DNA of 64,000 nucleotides, from contig NZ_CP065972.1 of NCBI RefSeq assembly GCF_016127015.1, positions 744,001-808,000 on the forward strand, given 5' to 3'. The DNA is from Corynebacterium tuberculostearicum. Its GTDB lineage: Bacteria; Actinomycetota; Actinomycetes; Mycobacteriales; Mycobacteriaceae. The notes under the pieces were generated by a model that made no database searches, was not told where the DNA came from, and saw nothing but the letters and a program-made list of their open reading frames with translations. Shown here in pieces: positions 29,628 through 38,355 of the stretch. Position 1 is the first letter of the stretch. Every line of letters starts with the position of its first letter. The translations under genes and the position numbers were made by a program.

Positions 29628-30698
29628 ATGAATATCTATGCACCCGCATCTGACCGTTATGATTCGATGGAGTACCGCCGAGTAGGCAACTCTGGGCTGA
29701 AGCTGCCGGCCATTTCCCTGGGACTTTGGCAGAACTTCGGCGACGACCGTCCCCTGGCCACGCAGCGCGAAATCCTACGCGCGGCGTATGACCGGGGGAT
29801 TACTCATTTCGATTTGGCCAATAATTACGGCCCTGAACCAGGCGCCGCGGAGGACAACTTCGGCCGCATCTTCGCCCGCGATTTCCGCCCCTTCCGCGAT
29901 GAAATGATCATCTCTTCCAAGGCGGGCTGGGTAATGAATGATTCGCCCTACGGTTTCGGTGGCTCCCGCAAGTACTTGGTGAGCTCCTTGGACGCTTCCT
30001 TGAAGCGCATGGGCTTGGACTACGTGGACATCTTCTACCATCACCGTCCGGACCCGGACACTCCGCTGGAAGAGACCCTGTACGCACTGCGGGATATCGT
30101 GGCCTCCGGCAAGGCCCTCTATGTGGGCATTTCCTCTTATGGTCCGGAGCTCACCGCAGAGGCCGTGGAGTTTATGGAAGATGAGGGCTGTCCGCTGCTG
30201 ATTCATCAGCCCAGTTATTCCATTCTGAACCGATGGATTGAGCGCCCGGGCGAGGATGGCGAGTCCCTGCTTGAGGTCACGGCGCGCAGTGGCTTGGGCG
30301 TCATCGGCTTTGGTCCACTAGCGCAGGGCATGCTGACGGATCGCTATATCGACGGCATCCCCGCAGATTCGCGTGCTGCGAAGAATAAGACCCTGGAAAA
30401 GGACTGGCTCAATGAGGAGAATCTGTCCATGATTCGCGCCCTGAACGATATTGCGCGCAAGCGGGGGCAGTCTCTGGCACAGATGGCTATTTCGTGGGTA
30501 CTGCGCGACCAAGGCGATCGCACGCTAACCTCGGCGCTTTTGGGCGCTTCTTCGGTGGAGCAGCTCGAGCACAATCTGGGGGCACTGGATAACCTCGACT
30601 TCAGTGCGGAGGAGCTGGGCGCGATTGACGACGTCGCCCATGACGCCGGCATCAACCGTTGGGCCGGTGCCACTGCATCTCGCGTGCGCGGTGACTAG
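29628..30698 (+). CDS. Aldo/keto reductase, YghZ-like
   Basis: 356 residues from the ATG at 29628; an ATG nine bases upstream is equally possible. TIM-barrel AKR features are FDLANNYGPEPGAAEDNFGRI with the catalytic tyrosine, the lysine in ISSKAGW and YVDIFYHHRPD. The N-terminus MEYRRVGNSGLKLPAISLG is typical. The PGAAEDNFG phrase matches the YghZ / L-glyceraldehyde 3-phosphate reductase group that detoxifies methylglyoxal. It is probably co-transcribed with the transporter. Confidence 0.9.
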   Translation: MNIYAPASDRYDSMEYRRVGNSGLKLPAISLGLWQNFGDDRPLATQREILRAAYDRGITHFDLANNYGPEPGAAEDNFGRIFARDFRPFRDEMIISSKAGWVMNDSPYGFGGSRKYLVSSLDASLKRMGLDYVDIFYHHRPDPDTPLEETLYALRDIVASGKALYVGISSYGPELTAEAVEFMEDEGCPLLIHQPSYSILNRWIERPGEDGESLLEVTARSGLGVIGFGPLAQGMLTDRYIDGIPADSRAAKNKTLEKDWLNEENLSMIRALNDIARKRGQSLAQMAISWVLRDQGDRTLTSALLGASSVEQLEHNLGALDNLDFSAEELGAIDDVAHDAGINRWAGATASRVRGD

Positions 30699-30719
30699 GT
30701 GGCCTTTTGAACTCGTCCC

Positions 30720-31412
30720 CTAGAGCAGGAGCAACTTGAGCGTTAGGCCAATCATGATGACGCCGATGCCGAAGTTGATCCAGCGCCACACCGTTGGTCG
30801 GGACAACACGTGGGAAAAACGCGCGGCACCGAAGCCGATAAACGGAAACCAAGAGAAGCTGGCACAGATTGCACCCACGGCGAAAAGCCAGCGCCCCGAT
30901 TCGCCATATTGATTAGCAATGCTGCCGAGCATGACCACTACGTCCACGTAGGCGCCTGGGTTAAGCCACGTTAAGGCCAGGGCGGTCAATAGAGGCTTAA
31001 CCCACGAAGGGGCGCGCTTGATCTCGACGCGAGTTGCGGTCTTGGTCGTGCTGCGTGCCTGAGAGCCATCGAAGGAAGCGACTTCCTGCGGAGATTTCGG
31101 CTCTGTCGATTCCACCTCGATGGCCTCGCCTTTGGTCTTGACCGCATCGCGGAAGCAGGTAAAGGTGAAATACACCAGGTAAGCGGCGCCAACATATTTC
31201 AGAACCTGCAGGGCGTTGGGGAATTTTTCTACCAAGTAGCCCACGCCGGCCGTGCCGGCGGTAATCAGGATGACGTCGGAAAGCGCGCAGACGGCAATGA
31301 TGAGGCCAATGTGGTCGCGGCGGATGCCGTACTTGAGCAGCATGGCATTTTGCGGGCCAACGGCCACGATGAGCGATAATCCCAGGAAGAAACCAGCAAG
31401 CACGATGGACAT
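30720..31412 (-). CDS. lysE: LysE-family amino acid exporter
   Basis: 230 residues with six hydrophobic segments. LIVAVGPQNAMLLKYGIRR in helix 1, TWLNPGAYVD in the middle and ARFSHVLSRPTVWRWINFG at the end are the LysE signatures and align well with the C. glutamicum L-lysine/L-arginine exporter. A charged loop of about 50 residues lies between helices 3 and 4, as in LysE. GGAAGG precedes the ATG. It is divergent from lysG with 70 bases between, the classic arrangement for induction by basic amino acids. Confidence 0.93.
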   Translation of the reverse strand: MSIVLAGFFLGLSLIVAVGPQNAMLLKYGIRRDHIGLIIAVCALSDVILITAGTAGVGYLVEKFPNALQVLKYVGAAYLVYFTFTCFRDAVKTKGEAIEVESTEPKSPQEVASFDGSQARSTTKTATRVEIKRAPSWVKPLLTALALTWLNPGAYVDVVVMLGSIANQYGESGRWLFAVGAICASFSWFPFIGFGAARFSHVLSRPTVWRWINFGIGVIMIGLTLKLLLL

Positions 31413-31482
31413 GCCTTCCAGTGTGAATTCCCGGCCTAAATTAGTCCAGTTAATGAATCTACAGCTGGTTTAGAATAGCTTC
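31413..31482. promoter_or_regulatory. lysE/lysG divergent promoter region
   Basis: TAGAAT at 31471-31476 begins 12 bases before the lysG ATG (leaderless). AT-rich elements between should hold the LysG binding site and the lysE promoter. I could not define the LysG operator by eye. Confidence 0.6.
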
Positions 31483-32355
31483 ATGAACCCGGTGCACTTA
31501 GAAACACTGCTCGCCATCGTGGACGAAGGCAGCTTCGATGTCGCCGCTGCTGTACTCGGCATATCGCCGTCTGCAGTAAGCCAACGAATTAAGACCCTAG
31601 AATCGAGCACCGGTCGCGTACTCCTTCGCCGGGCTACCCCGGTAACCGCCACGGAAGCGGGGGAGATCCTGGTTCAATCCGCACGCCGCATGGCGTTGGT
31701 GCAGGCGGAGACGGATGCCCGCCTAGGCCACCGCTTGGCCCGGGTCCCGCTCTCTGTCGCGGTGAACTCGGATTCTCTAGCGACATGGTTTCGTAGGGTG
31801 CTTAGCGATACCGCGCGGCGGGGTGATGTCGCCCTGCGCATCCGGATTGAGGATGAGGCCCGCACCTTAGCCATGCTGCGGCGGGGCGATGTGCTTGGCG
31901 CGGTAACGAGGGAATCCACGCCGGTCTCGGGCTGCGAGTCTAGCTTTTTGGGTACGATGCGGTACTTCCCAGTTGCGGCACCACATATTGCAGAAAGCTT
32001 TCATAGCGGCCGCCTGACCTGGGAAACTATGCCCCTTGTAGGTTATGGGCCCAACGATCAAGTACTGGATGATGCGATGCGCGAGCGCTTCATTGATTCG
32101 GCCGTGGTGCGTGCCCGGGTGTCACAGATTCCCTCTTCCGAGGGCTACCTCGAGGCCGTTCGCGTTGGCCTGGGGTGGGGATTGCTGCCCCAGGCCCAAG
32201 CGCTGCCCCTATTAGCGGCAAAAGAGCTGGTGCTTCTCGACGACTCGCCGCTCGATATCGACCTCTACTGGCAGCGTTGGCGCTTGGAGTCAGAGGTTTT
32301 GGGTGAACTTACGCGTTCGGTTATCGAGGCTGCGACCGATCTAGTGGCGACGTAG
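31483..32355 (+). CDS. lysG: LysR-type regulator LysG (ArgP family)
   Basis: 290 residues. The N-terminal wHTH (FDVAAAVLGISPSAVSQRIKTLESSTGR) is that of LysR-type regulators, and the remainder is the substrate-binding-like effector domain. It is divergent from lysE and similar over its length to C. glutamicum LysG, which activates lysE in the presence of lysine, arginine or histidine. The N-terminus MNPVHLETLLAIVDEGSFD is typical of ArgP/LysG. Confidence 0.93.
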   Translation: MNPVHLETLLAIVDEGSFDVAAAVLGISPSAVSQRIKTLESSTGRVLLRRATPVTATEAGEILVQSARRMALVQAETDARLGHRLARVPLSVAVNSDSLATWFRRVLSDTARRGDVALRIRIEDEARTLAMLRRGDVLGAVTRESTPVSGCESSFLGTMRYFPVAAPHIAESFHSGRLTWETMPLVGYGPNDQVLDDAMRERFIDSAVVRARVSQIPSSEGYLEAVRVGLGWGLLPQAQALPLLAAKELVLLDDSPLDIDLYWQRWRLESEVLGELTRSVIEAATDLVAT

Positions 32356-32378
32356 TACGGGTGCTCGCGCGGCGCGCC

Positions 32379-32418
32379 GTGGTGGGTACCACAAAAGTGC
32401 AGGCACGTGCCTTAAATT
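32379..32418 (+). promoter_or_regulatory. DoxX promoter with two dyads
   Basis: TAAATT at 32413-32418 begins 12 bases before the ATG at 32425 (leaderless). It is abutted by the perfect 12-bp palindrome AGGCACGTGCCT (32401-32412). A second dyad, GTGGT-GGGT-ACCAC, lies just upstream. One or both may be operators. Confidence 0.5.
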
Positions 32419-32424
32419 GGAGCT

Positions 32425-33375
32425 ATGAGCGATAAGCAGCAACCGGATAAAGCCACCCCGTTTGATGAGGATATGGACGTGCCTACCTACAACGCGAAGC
32501 CGGCGGGTCAAGATTCCGCTTCCAGCCAGAATAAGTCGAAGCCGGGCCTTTTCGAGCGCGCCGGCCGCGCTGAGCCGCAGGAAATCAAGCCTTCCCAAGC
32601 GCAGCAGGACCACCCTGAAACCGAGGTACTGTCCTATTCCAGTGCTAATGAAGCCGCACGTCAAGGCAGTGGCGCCGGCGAGGAGACCGTAGCCTTCGCG
32701 CAACCGGAGTCCACCACGCCGGCCAGCGTAGAGCAGGAGACGGCACTTGCTACTGCCGACGCCCCCGTGGACAGTACCCTCAGCACTGAAACCGCAGAGG
32801 AGCGCGAGGCTCGACTGCAGGCGGAGCAGGAGGAAAAAGAAGGGTACCACCGCTACGGTCGCCGCGGCACTATCGATTTTGGCCTGCTATTCATTCGCAT
32901 CGCACTGAGTGCCTACCTGATCATTGCCGGTGCAAAAACCTTTTTCGAGCTCGGTGATAGTCAGGGCTTGTCCGGTCTAGAGGGCGACTTTGCTAATTAT
33001 GCCTGGGATACCGCACTGTCCATTGCGGTGCCGACCATGCAGCTTATCGCTGGTGTGTTCTTGCTGCTCGGCCTCATTACGCCGCTGGCGGCCATGATTG
33101 GCCTGGTAGTGACCGGCTTTACCGCCGTCCACGAGCTAGCCCAGAACGATGCCGGCCTGGACGTCTTTAGCTGGCCAGAATCCGTATGGCTTTCCTTGGT
33201 CCTCTTTGTCATCGCAGTAGGCCTGCAGTTTACTGGCCCAGGCTTTATCTCCTTGGACTTCAAGCGCTCGTGGGCACGCCGTCCACTGGGCACTTCGTGG
33301 ATCTTTGTGCTCATCGGCGTAGCCATTCTCGTAGCACTCTGGTTCTTCGGCGCAGGAGTTAATCCGCTGAATTAG
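32425..33375 (+). CDS. DoxX-family membrane protein with acidic N-terminal extension
   Basis: 316 residues. Residues 1-145 are hydrophilic, Glu/Gln/Ala-rich and probably disordered. A basic turn (YHRYGRRGTIDFG) leads to four membrane segments typical of DoxX/DoxD-like proteins (LLFIRIALSAYLIIAGAKTF, VPTMQLIAGVFLLLGLITPL and two more). The family is linked to redox or thiol stress in mycobacteria, but the function here is not known. It is monocistronic; a terminator follows. Confidence 0.85.
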   Translation: MSDKQQPDKATPFDEDMDVPTYNAKPAGQDSASSQNKSKPGLFERAGRAEPQEIKPSQAQQDHPETEVLSYSSANEAARQGSGAGEETVAFAQPESTTPASVEQETALATADAPVDSTLSTETAEEREARLQAEQEEKEGYHRYGRRGTIDFGLLFIRIALSAYLIIAGAKTFFELGDSQGLSGLEGDFANYAWDTALSIAVPTMQLIAGVFLLLGLITPLAAMIGLVVTGFTAVHELAQNDAGLDVFSWPESVWLSLVLFVIAVGLQFTGPGFISLDFKRSWARRPLGTSWIFVLIGVAILVALWFFGAGVNPLN

Positions 33376-33389
33376 GCGCTAATAGATTG

Positions 33390-33419
33390 TCCGTCGCAAT
33401 AGCGGCGGATTTTCTTTTC
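33390..33419 (+). terminator. Terminator after the DoxX gene
   Basis: TCCGTCGC pairs with GCGGCGGA (one G-U pair), followed by TTTTCTTTTCC. Confidence 0.7.
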
Positions 33420-33437
33420 CCCTTGCTTTCCGTGATG

Positions 33438-33454
33438 GAAAGTATGATACTTTC
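33438..33454. promoter_or_regulatory. Perfect 17-bp palindromic operator
   Basis: GAAAGTATGATACTTTC, 8-bp arms around one G. It contains TATGAT, a good -10, so a bound repressor would block transcription of the following membrane-protein/wHTH pair. The likely ligand is the wHTH protein encoded at 33958. Confidence 0.75.
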
Positions 33455-33500
33455 TAAAGTGGAAAACAACGAAAAGTCGAAGGTGGAAGGAACGGCGATC

Positions 33501-33965
33501 ATGGACGAAAGCGTGCAGGAAGCACTGTCCTTCAATGAGGAAGTGGAGAAGGAACAAAGCGACAGACGGCGGACTGCGCTTAATGCCTTGTTTGCTGCAG
33601 CGCTGGCAGTACTTTGGTTTATCTTGATCCAATGGGGCAATGGCATGCCGTGGTGGTTGTCCCTTGGTTTAGTGGTGGTCTGCGTGGGAGTAGCTCTCTG
33701 GGTTGGCGCTCAAAAGCGCGACGTGCGCGCAGGTTATAGGCAAGATCCTTTCGCCCAGCCGCAGCCGGATAAGAAATACTACTTCGGAATCATTCTGATT
33801 TTTGTCCCTACGTTTTTCCAGACCTTTTTCGAAGGACACATGGTAATTGCGGCCGTAGCATCCACGCTGTGGGGATTCGCTGTCTTCTGGGTTCTCAATT
33901 CCGGTGCGATGGATCTGTCCACGCGAGATCATGGAGATGATAAGCGGGCGAGCGGCAATGAGTGA
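33501..33965 (+). CDS. Two-part membrane protein co-transcribed with a wHTH regulator
   Basis: 154 residues from the ATG at 33501, which has GGAAGG upstream; the longer open frame reads through the promoter and operator. A charged N-terminus (about 35 residues) precedes two hydrophobic segments, a polar loop (KRDVRAGYRQDPFAQPQPDKK) and two more hydrophobic segments. No family is assigned. The end overlaps the regulator start by 8 bases, so the two are translationally coupled. Confidence 0.78.
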   Translation: MDESVQEALSFNEEVEKEQSDRRRTALNALFAAALAVLWFILIQWGNGMPWWLSLGLVVVCVGVALWVGAQKRDVRAGYRQDPFAQPQPDKKYYFGIILIFVPTFFQTFFEGHMVIAAVASTLWGFAVFWVLNSGAMDLSTRDHGDDKRASGNE

Positions 33966-34272
33966 GCTTGATCCAATAATTCACCCGCTCAACCGCTTTA
34001 AGATTTGCGCGGTACTTAATGCTGCCGGGGCACTGGAAGGCGCCATCAACAAAGAGATGCGCTTTGCCGCGATTCGAGACAAGGTGAATCAATCCGATGC
34101 CACGCTGTCTAAGCAGCTAAGCGCACTGGAAAAAGAGGGATATGTCAGTCGCTTTCGTGAGTATGGATCCTCGCGCGGCAAGGACACGGTGTGGGTGATG
34201 CTCACGGCCAAAGGCAAGGCCGCATTCGATTCGCACCTTGCAGCGCTTAAGACGTTAGCAGGGCAGGAGTAG
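33958..34272 (+). CDS. Winged-helix transcriptional regulator (HTH_34 type)
   Basis: 104 residues. The N-terminus matches the small wHTH family with IIHPLNRFKICAVLNAAG, the recognition region SDATLSKQLSALEKEGYV and a basic wing (FREYGSSRGKDTVWVML). It should bind as a dimer to a palindrome, and the one at 33438-33454 is the obvious target. The end overlaps the convergent mannosyltransferase gene by 26 bases. Confidence 0.85.
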   Translation: MSELDPIIHPLNRFKICAVLNAAGALEGAINKEMRFAAIRDKVNQSDATLSKQLSALEKEGYVSRFREYGSSRGKDTVWVMLTAKGKAAFDSHLAALKTLAGQE

Positions 34273-35521
34273 CGGTATTCGCGTTCCGGTTATTGTGCTG
34301 GGAGGCATAGAAAGCGGCTGCGAAAAGTGCGCCGGTCACTATGGTTAGCCACACAAAGTCATCCACCCAGAACTTCTGGTAGCGCTCCATGGCGTGGACA
34401 TCAACTTGATCGCCCCACCACCACTTGGGAGGTACGGTCAGCAACATGCCTGTCCAGGCGAGGAGGACAGCAAGCAGGCTGCCCGCGGCCCATCCAGACG
34501 GCAGCCAGGACCAAGCGCGGTAGACGAAGACCGGGATAATGAGCGTGAGCCAGACCCAGTGGTGCGACCAGGAAACAGGGGAGATGAGCAGGAGGGTGAG
34601 GGCGGTGACCATTTGGGCGTCGACAAGCAAGTGCTCCTCGCACAGTCGCTTGGTAAGCCACGCCGCGAATGCAATAACCACGAGGGAGGCGGCGATCCAC
34701 GCAATATTGATGGTCAGTCCATTTGCGTCCATGGCTTCCGTAGAGGAATACATGCGCTGAATGGCTCCTTTGATGGAACTATTGGACTGGTACTCGGTTG
34801 CGACGCCGAAGTCGCCGCCAGAGCCCATATCGAGCAATTTAGAGCTGAAGAACTCTACGAATGCGTCCCAGCGGAAGGCTGCGGCGAGGAGGGTGGCAGC
34901 GACTGCGGAAAGGAAAGCCGTGGCAATCTGCTTCCATTCCCTGCGCACGAGGAAGTAGAGCAGCATCGCCAGTGGGGTAATTTTGATAGCGGCGGCCAAG
35001 CCAATCAAGACGCCTTGCGGCAGTAAGCGCTTACGCGGAACGAGGTCGAGGATAACCAGCGCCATCACCACGATATTGATCTGTGCAAAACCATTGTTGA
35101 GGTCAACCGGTTCGAAGCGCAAGGCAATGGCCCAAGCAATGGTGGTAATTGGCAAGAGAAAATCCGGCTTCTTTAGCACCGCCTTGAAGACAAAGTAGAG
35201 GCAGACAAGCAGGAGTAGATCGGACACGACGATCATGATGTCGCCCGCCATATCGTGGTCAATGCCGTCAAAGGCCGTGATCGGAACCATGACGAGCGCG
35301 CCAAAGGGCGGATAAATGAAGGGAAGTTCAATGTCCCCGGCCAGCATGGGCTCGCTATAGACAGAGCGATGCTCAAGGAAGGCCTTGACGCCTTCGCGGT
35401 AGATCACCATATCGATGGGGAAGTCCGTGATGCGGGTGTCCTGAACAACCTTCCGGGCGCCACAGAGGAGCCCCAGCAGAGCTAAGGCATAACGGAAAAA
35501 TGGGGTGCGCGCGAGTTTCAT
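34247..35521 (-). CDS. GT87 (DUF2029) polyprenyl-phosphate-mannose mannosyltransferase
   Basis: 424 residues from MKLARTPFFRY; TAAAGT begins 14 bases before this ATG, so it is leaderless and the longer frame is rejected. It has about 10-12 membrane segments. The periplasmic-loop residues ITDFPIDMVIYREGVKAFLEHRSVY and ELPFIYPPFGAL are typical of the GT-C family that uses decaprenyl-phosphomannose to build lipomannan, lipoarabinomannan or protein mannans. The exact linkage, for example alpha-1,2 branching, is not established. Confidence 0.83.
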   Translation of the reverse strand: MKLARTPFFRYALALLGLLCGARKVVQDTRITDFPIDMVIYREGVKAFLEHRSVYSEPMLAGDIELPFIYPPFGALVMVPITAFDGIDHDMAGDIMIVVSDLLLLVCLYFVFKAVLKKPDFLLPITTIAWAIALRFEPVDLNNGFAQINIVVMALVILDLVPRKRLLPQGVLIGLAAAIKITPLAMLLYFLVRREWKQIATAFLSAVAATLLAAAFRWDAFVEFFSSKLLDMGSGGDFGVATEYQSNSSIKGAIQRMYSSTEAMDANGLTINIAWIAASLVVIAFAAWLTKRLCEEHLLVDAQMVTALTLLLISPVSWSHHWVWLTLIIPVFVYRAWSWLPSGWAAGSLLAVLLAWTGMLLTVPPKWWWGDQVDVHAMERYQKFWVDDFVWLTIVTGALFAAAFYASQHNNRNANTATPALLTS

Positions 35522-35599
35522 CGCAGTACACTTTATGCGATCTCCAGGTAAACGGGCGTGCACCCCATCGAGGCACAGCAATTTAGCAGCTATCTCCTG

Positions 35600-37453
35600 C
35601 TAATTCACATAACCGTCAACCACGCGTACCGCGCCGCGGTCGGCAGAGGTTGCCATGGCCGCATACGCGCGCAGCGCCTTGGTGATCGGTCGGTTGCGGC
35701 TCACTGGAGTCCAGGGGTGCTCGCGCAGTTCTTGGGCGGCTCGGCGGCGCTCCAGCACGTCCTCGTCCACATCCAGGGTGAGTTGGCGCTCGTGGATGTC
35801 GATGGTGATGGTGTCGCCATTTTCGATGAGCCCGATAAGGCCCTGGTGGGCCGCCTCGGGGGAGATGTGGCCGATGGAAAGGCCGGAGGTGCCGCCGGAA
35901 AAGCGGCCGTCGGTAATCAGGGCGCATGCCTTGCCCAGCCCGGCGCCCTTGAGGAAAGAGGTTGGGTGGAGCATCTCCTGCATGCCAGGGCCGCCGGACG
36001 GGCCTTCATAGCGAATGACCACCACGTCGCCCGGCTGAACTTCCTTGTTCAGGATTATCGATACGGCCTCTTCCTGGGATTCGACCACACGAGCAGGTCC
36101 AGAGAAGGTCCACAGCTCTTCATCGACGCCCGCTGCCTTCACGATGGCACCGTCTGGAGCCAGGTTTCCGCGCAGGACAACCAGGCCGCCGTCGGAAGAA
36201 AAGGCATGATCGGCGTCGTGAATGCAGCCATTAGCGGCGTCAGTATCGAGCTCGTCCCAGCGGTTGGATTGGGAAAATGGTTCGGTGGTGCGCACGCCGC
36301 CGGGGGCGGCGAGGTAAAGCTCACGGGCCTCATCGGTGGCGTGCGGGTTGCGGATATCCCAATCATCGAGCCACTGCTCGGCGTTATCGTACAGCGCCGT
36401 ATGCACCTTCAAGTTCAGGTGCCCGGCGCGGCGAAGTTCTCCCAAGATGGCGGGGATGCCGCCGGCGCGGTGGACATCCTCAATGTGGTAGGTGCCATTG
36501 GGCGCGACCTTGGACAGGCAAGGCACGCGGTAGGAGATGTCATTAATGTCATCGAGGGTGAAATCCACCTCGCCTTCCTGTGCGGCTGCAAGCGTGTGCA
36601 GGATGGTGTTGGTGGATCCGCCCATGGCCATGTCTAGCGCCATGGCGTTGGTGAAGGCTTCCTTGGTGGCGATATTGCGGGGGAGAACGGATTTGTCCTC
36701 CTCGCCGTAATAGCGGCGGCACATATCGACGATGGTGGAGCCGGCCTTTTCAAATAGGCTGCGGCGAGCCGTGTGGGTGGCCAGGGTGGTGCCGTTGCCG
36801 GGCAGCGCCAGGCCGAGTGCCTCGGTCAGGCAGTTCATGCAATTGGCGGTAAACATGCCCGAACAGGAGCCGCAGGTGGGGCAGGCGGATTCCTCCACCT
36901 GGGTCAAGCCTTCATCAGATACCGCGTCGTTTGCAGAGGCGGTAATGGCGGTGATGAGGTCAGTGGGGGCGTGGGCTACGCCATCAACCACGACGGCTTT
37001 GCCGGCCTCCATCGGTCCGCCCGAGACGAAAATGGTGGGAATGTTCAGGCGCAGCGCCGCATTGAGCATGCCCGGGGTGATTTTATCGCAGTTGGAGATG
37101 CACACCAGGGCGTCGGCAGTGTGGGCATTCGCCATGTACTCGATGGAATCGGAGATGATTTCGCGCGAAGGCAGCGAGTAGAGCATGCCGCTGTGCCCCA
37201 TGGCGATGCCATCATCGACAGCGATGGTATTGAATTCCTTCGGTACGCCGCCGGCCTCGCGTACGGCGTCGGCGACGATATCGCCAACGTTTTTAAGGTG
37301 TACGTGGCCGGGGACGAATTGGGTATAGGAGTTGGCAATGGCGACGATCGGCTTGCCAAAGTCATTTTCCTTGGTGCCGGTGGCCCGCCAGAGGGCGCGG
37401 GCTCCAGAGGCTTGGCGGCCGACGGTAGTTACTTTTGAACGCAGCGGGAACAT
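35600..37453 (-). CDS. ilvD: Dihydroxy-acid dehydratase
   Basis: 617 residues from [12 protein letters not shown], which matches corynebacterial IlvD. Iron-sulfur cluster cysteines are in [11 protein letters not shown] and [17 protein letters not shown]. The C-terminal [20 protein letters not shown] is the active-site region. It makes 2-keto acids in isoleucine and valine biosynthesis. TACACT at 37489-37494 is a candidate -10 giving a short leader. It is on the opposite strand to ilvBNC, with a PH-domain gene between. Confidence 0.95.
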   Translation of the reverse strand: MFPLRSKVTTVGRQASGARALWRATGTKENDFGKPIVAIANSYTQFVPGHVHLKNVGDIVADAVREAGGVPKEFNTIAVDDGIAMGHSGMLYSLPSREIISDSIEYMANAHTADALVCISNCDKITPGMLNAALRLNIPTIFVSGGPMEAGKAVVVDGVAHAPTDLITAITASANDAVSDEGLTQVEESACPTCGSCSGMFTANCMNCLTEALGLALPGNGTTLATHTARRSLFEKAGSTIVDMCRRYYGEEDKSVLPRNIATKEAFTNAMALDMAMGGSTNTILHTLAAAQEGEVDFTLDDINDISYRVPCLSKVAPNGTYHIEDVHRAGGIPAILGELRRAGHLNLKVHTALYDNAEQWLDDWDIRNPHATDEARELYLAAPGGVRTTEPFSQSNRWDELDTDAANGCIHDADHAFSSDGGLVVLRGNLAPDGAIVKAAGVDEELWTFSGPARVVESQEEAVSIILNKEVQPGDVVVIRYEGPSGGPGMQEMLHPTSFLKGAGLGKACALITDGRFSGGTSGLSIGHISPEAAHQGLIGLIENGDTITIDIHERQLTLDVDEDVLERRRAAQELREHPWTPVSRNRPITKALRAYAAMATSADRGAVRVVDGYVN

Positions 37454-37504
37454 GGTTTTCAAGCACCATTCCTTCAAGGATGTGGGGGAGTGTAGGCGGC
37501 GTAT

Positions 37505-38047
37505 TTAGTTTTCGGCCGAAGGCTTGAGCTCGGGGTGGCGCTCGAGGTAGTCCTCATACTCTTCTTTGCTGAGGAGGACTTGTTGGCCGTCACGGTGGAC
37601 AATTACCACCTTGTCATCTGCCGCTTCACGGCCCTGGGTAAGGGCGTCAGGGATGCGGCCGCGGGAGGCCTCCGAAAGTCGCGGGAGCGAGTTAAAGGTA
37701 ACGCCGGGCAGGCTGTGCTCCGCGCCGGCCTTGGTGCGGGCGAAGGCGCGGGCGCGTTGGAAGCCGATTCCGGCAAAATCGTCCCATGCGATCTGGATAT
37801 TTTTCCGGAATGCGTAAGAGATAGCGATTCCAGACTCGGAGACTTTGGTACGGGATTTTATGACCCACCACAATCCGAGGATGGGGATTATGAACAGCCA
37901 TGCGAGGTATTTGGGGGCCCATCCGATGCTCAGCAGAGCAATGGCGGACAGGATGAGGATGCCCAAGATGTGGTCGCGGGATGGCTTGAAAACCTCTGCC
38001 TGGGTGGTGGACTGACGAGGTTTGTTGTCCTTAGGTGGTGGAGTCAT
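37505..38047 (-). CDS. PH-domain (bPH_6/CFP-6-like) membrane protein
   Basis: 180 residues. Two adjacent hydrophobic segments (about residues 28-62) are followed by a PH-like beta domain (SRTKVSESGIAISYAFRKNIQIAWDDFAGIGFQ). This resembles the low-molecular-weight antigen CFP-6 family. TAGGCT begins 14 bases before the ATG at 38047 (leaderless). The family lies next to ilv genes in related genomes but has no known role. Confidence 0.78.
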   Translation of the reverse strand: MTPPPKDNKPRQSTTQAEVFKPSRDHILGILILSAIALLSIGWAPKYLAWLFIIPILGLWWVIKSRTKVSESGIAISYAFRKNIQIAWDDFAGIGFQRARAFARTKAGAEHSLPGVTFNSLPRLSEASRGRIPDALTQGREAADDKVVIVHRDGQQVLLSKEEYEDYLERHPELKPSAEN

Positions 38048-38167
38048 AGTGTGCAAGCCTAATTCACTAAGGCCGGCAAGGGCGAACCTATTTTTCAGGC
38101 GTGTCCCACCAGGTGGGAATACGATCTCAAAAGGGGGTAATCTCCACGAGTGTAATACCTATCAAGG

Positions 38168-38173
38168 TATAGT
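38168..38173 (+). promoter_or_regulatory. -10 element of the ilvBNC leader
   Basis: TATAGT begins 13 bases before the ATG of the leader peptide at 38181, so the transcript should start at or next to that codon. No strong -35 is visible. Confidence 0.65.
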
Positions 38174-38180
38174 CATGCCC

Positions 38181-38222
38181 ATGATCATTATTCGACTTCA
38201 GGTAGGACCAACGCGGTGGTGA
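38181..38222 (+). CDS. ilvBNC attenuator leader peptide
   Basis: 13 residues, MIIIRLQVGPTRW, from the ATG at 38181; an ATG two codons upstream would lie too close to the -10. It contains three Ile, one Leu and one Val codon among the first eight. C. glutamicum ilvB has a leader of similar size and start (from memory MTIIRL...), where ribosome stalling controls a downstream terminator. This is too short for routine gene callers. Stalling at the Ile/Leu/Val codons should favour antitermination. Confidence 0.8.
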   Translation: MIIIRLQVGPTRW

Positions 38223-38252
38223 CCGCGACGCCTCATGACGTCGACGCATTTC

Positions 38253-38290
38253 GCCCCCGCAGACAGAAAAGCCCGCGGGGGCTTCGTTCA
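38253..38290 (+). terminator. ilvBNC attenuator hairpin
   Basis: GCCCCCGC (38253-38260) and GCGGGGGC (38275-38282) form the stem, with a 14-base loop and TTCGTTC after it. It lies between the leader peptide and ilvB, where an attenuator is expected. The tail is short of T, as for other high-GC attenuators. Confidence 0.75.
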
Positions 38291-38355
38291 TATCTGGAGC
38301 CGGTGCCAATGATGATCAGGACCAGTAATAGACCATTCCAAGGAGCACATTAACC

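Noticed and set aside
35558..36637. 359-aa open frame antisense to ilvD
   Set aside because: It is a shadow frame of ilvD; the Gly/Ala/Val-rich translation shows no motif.
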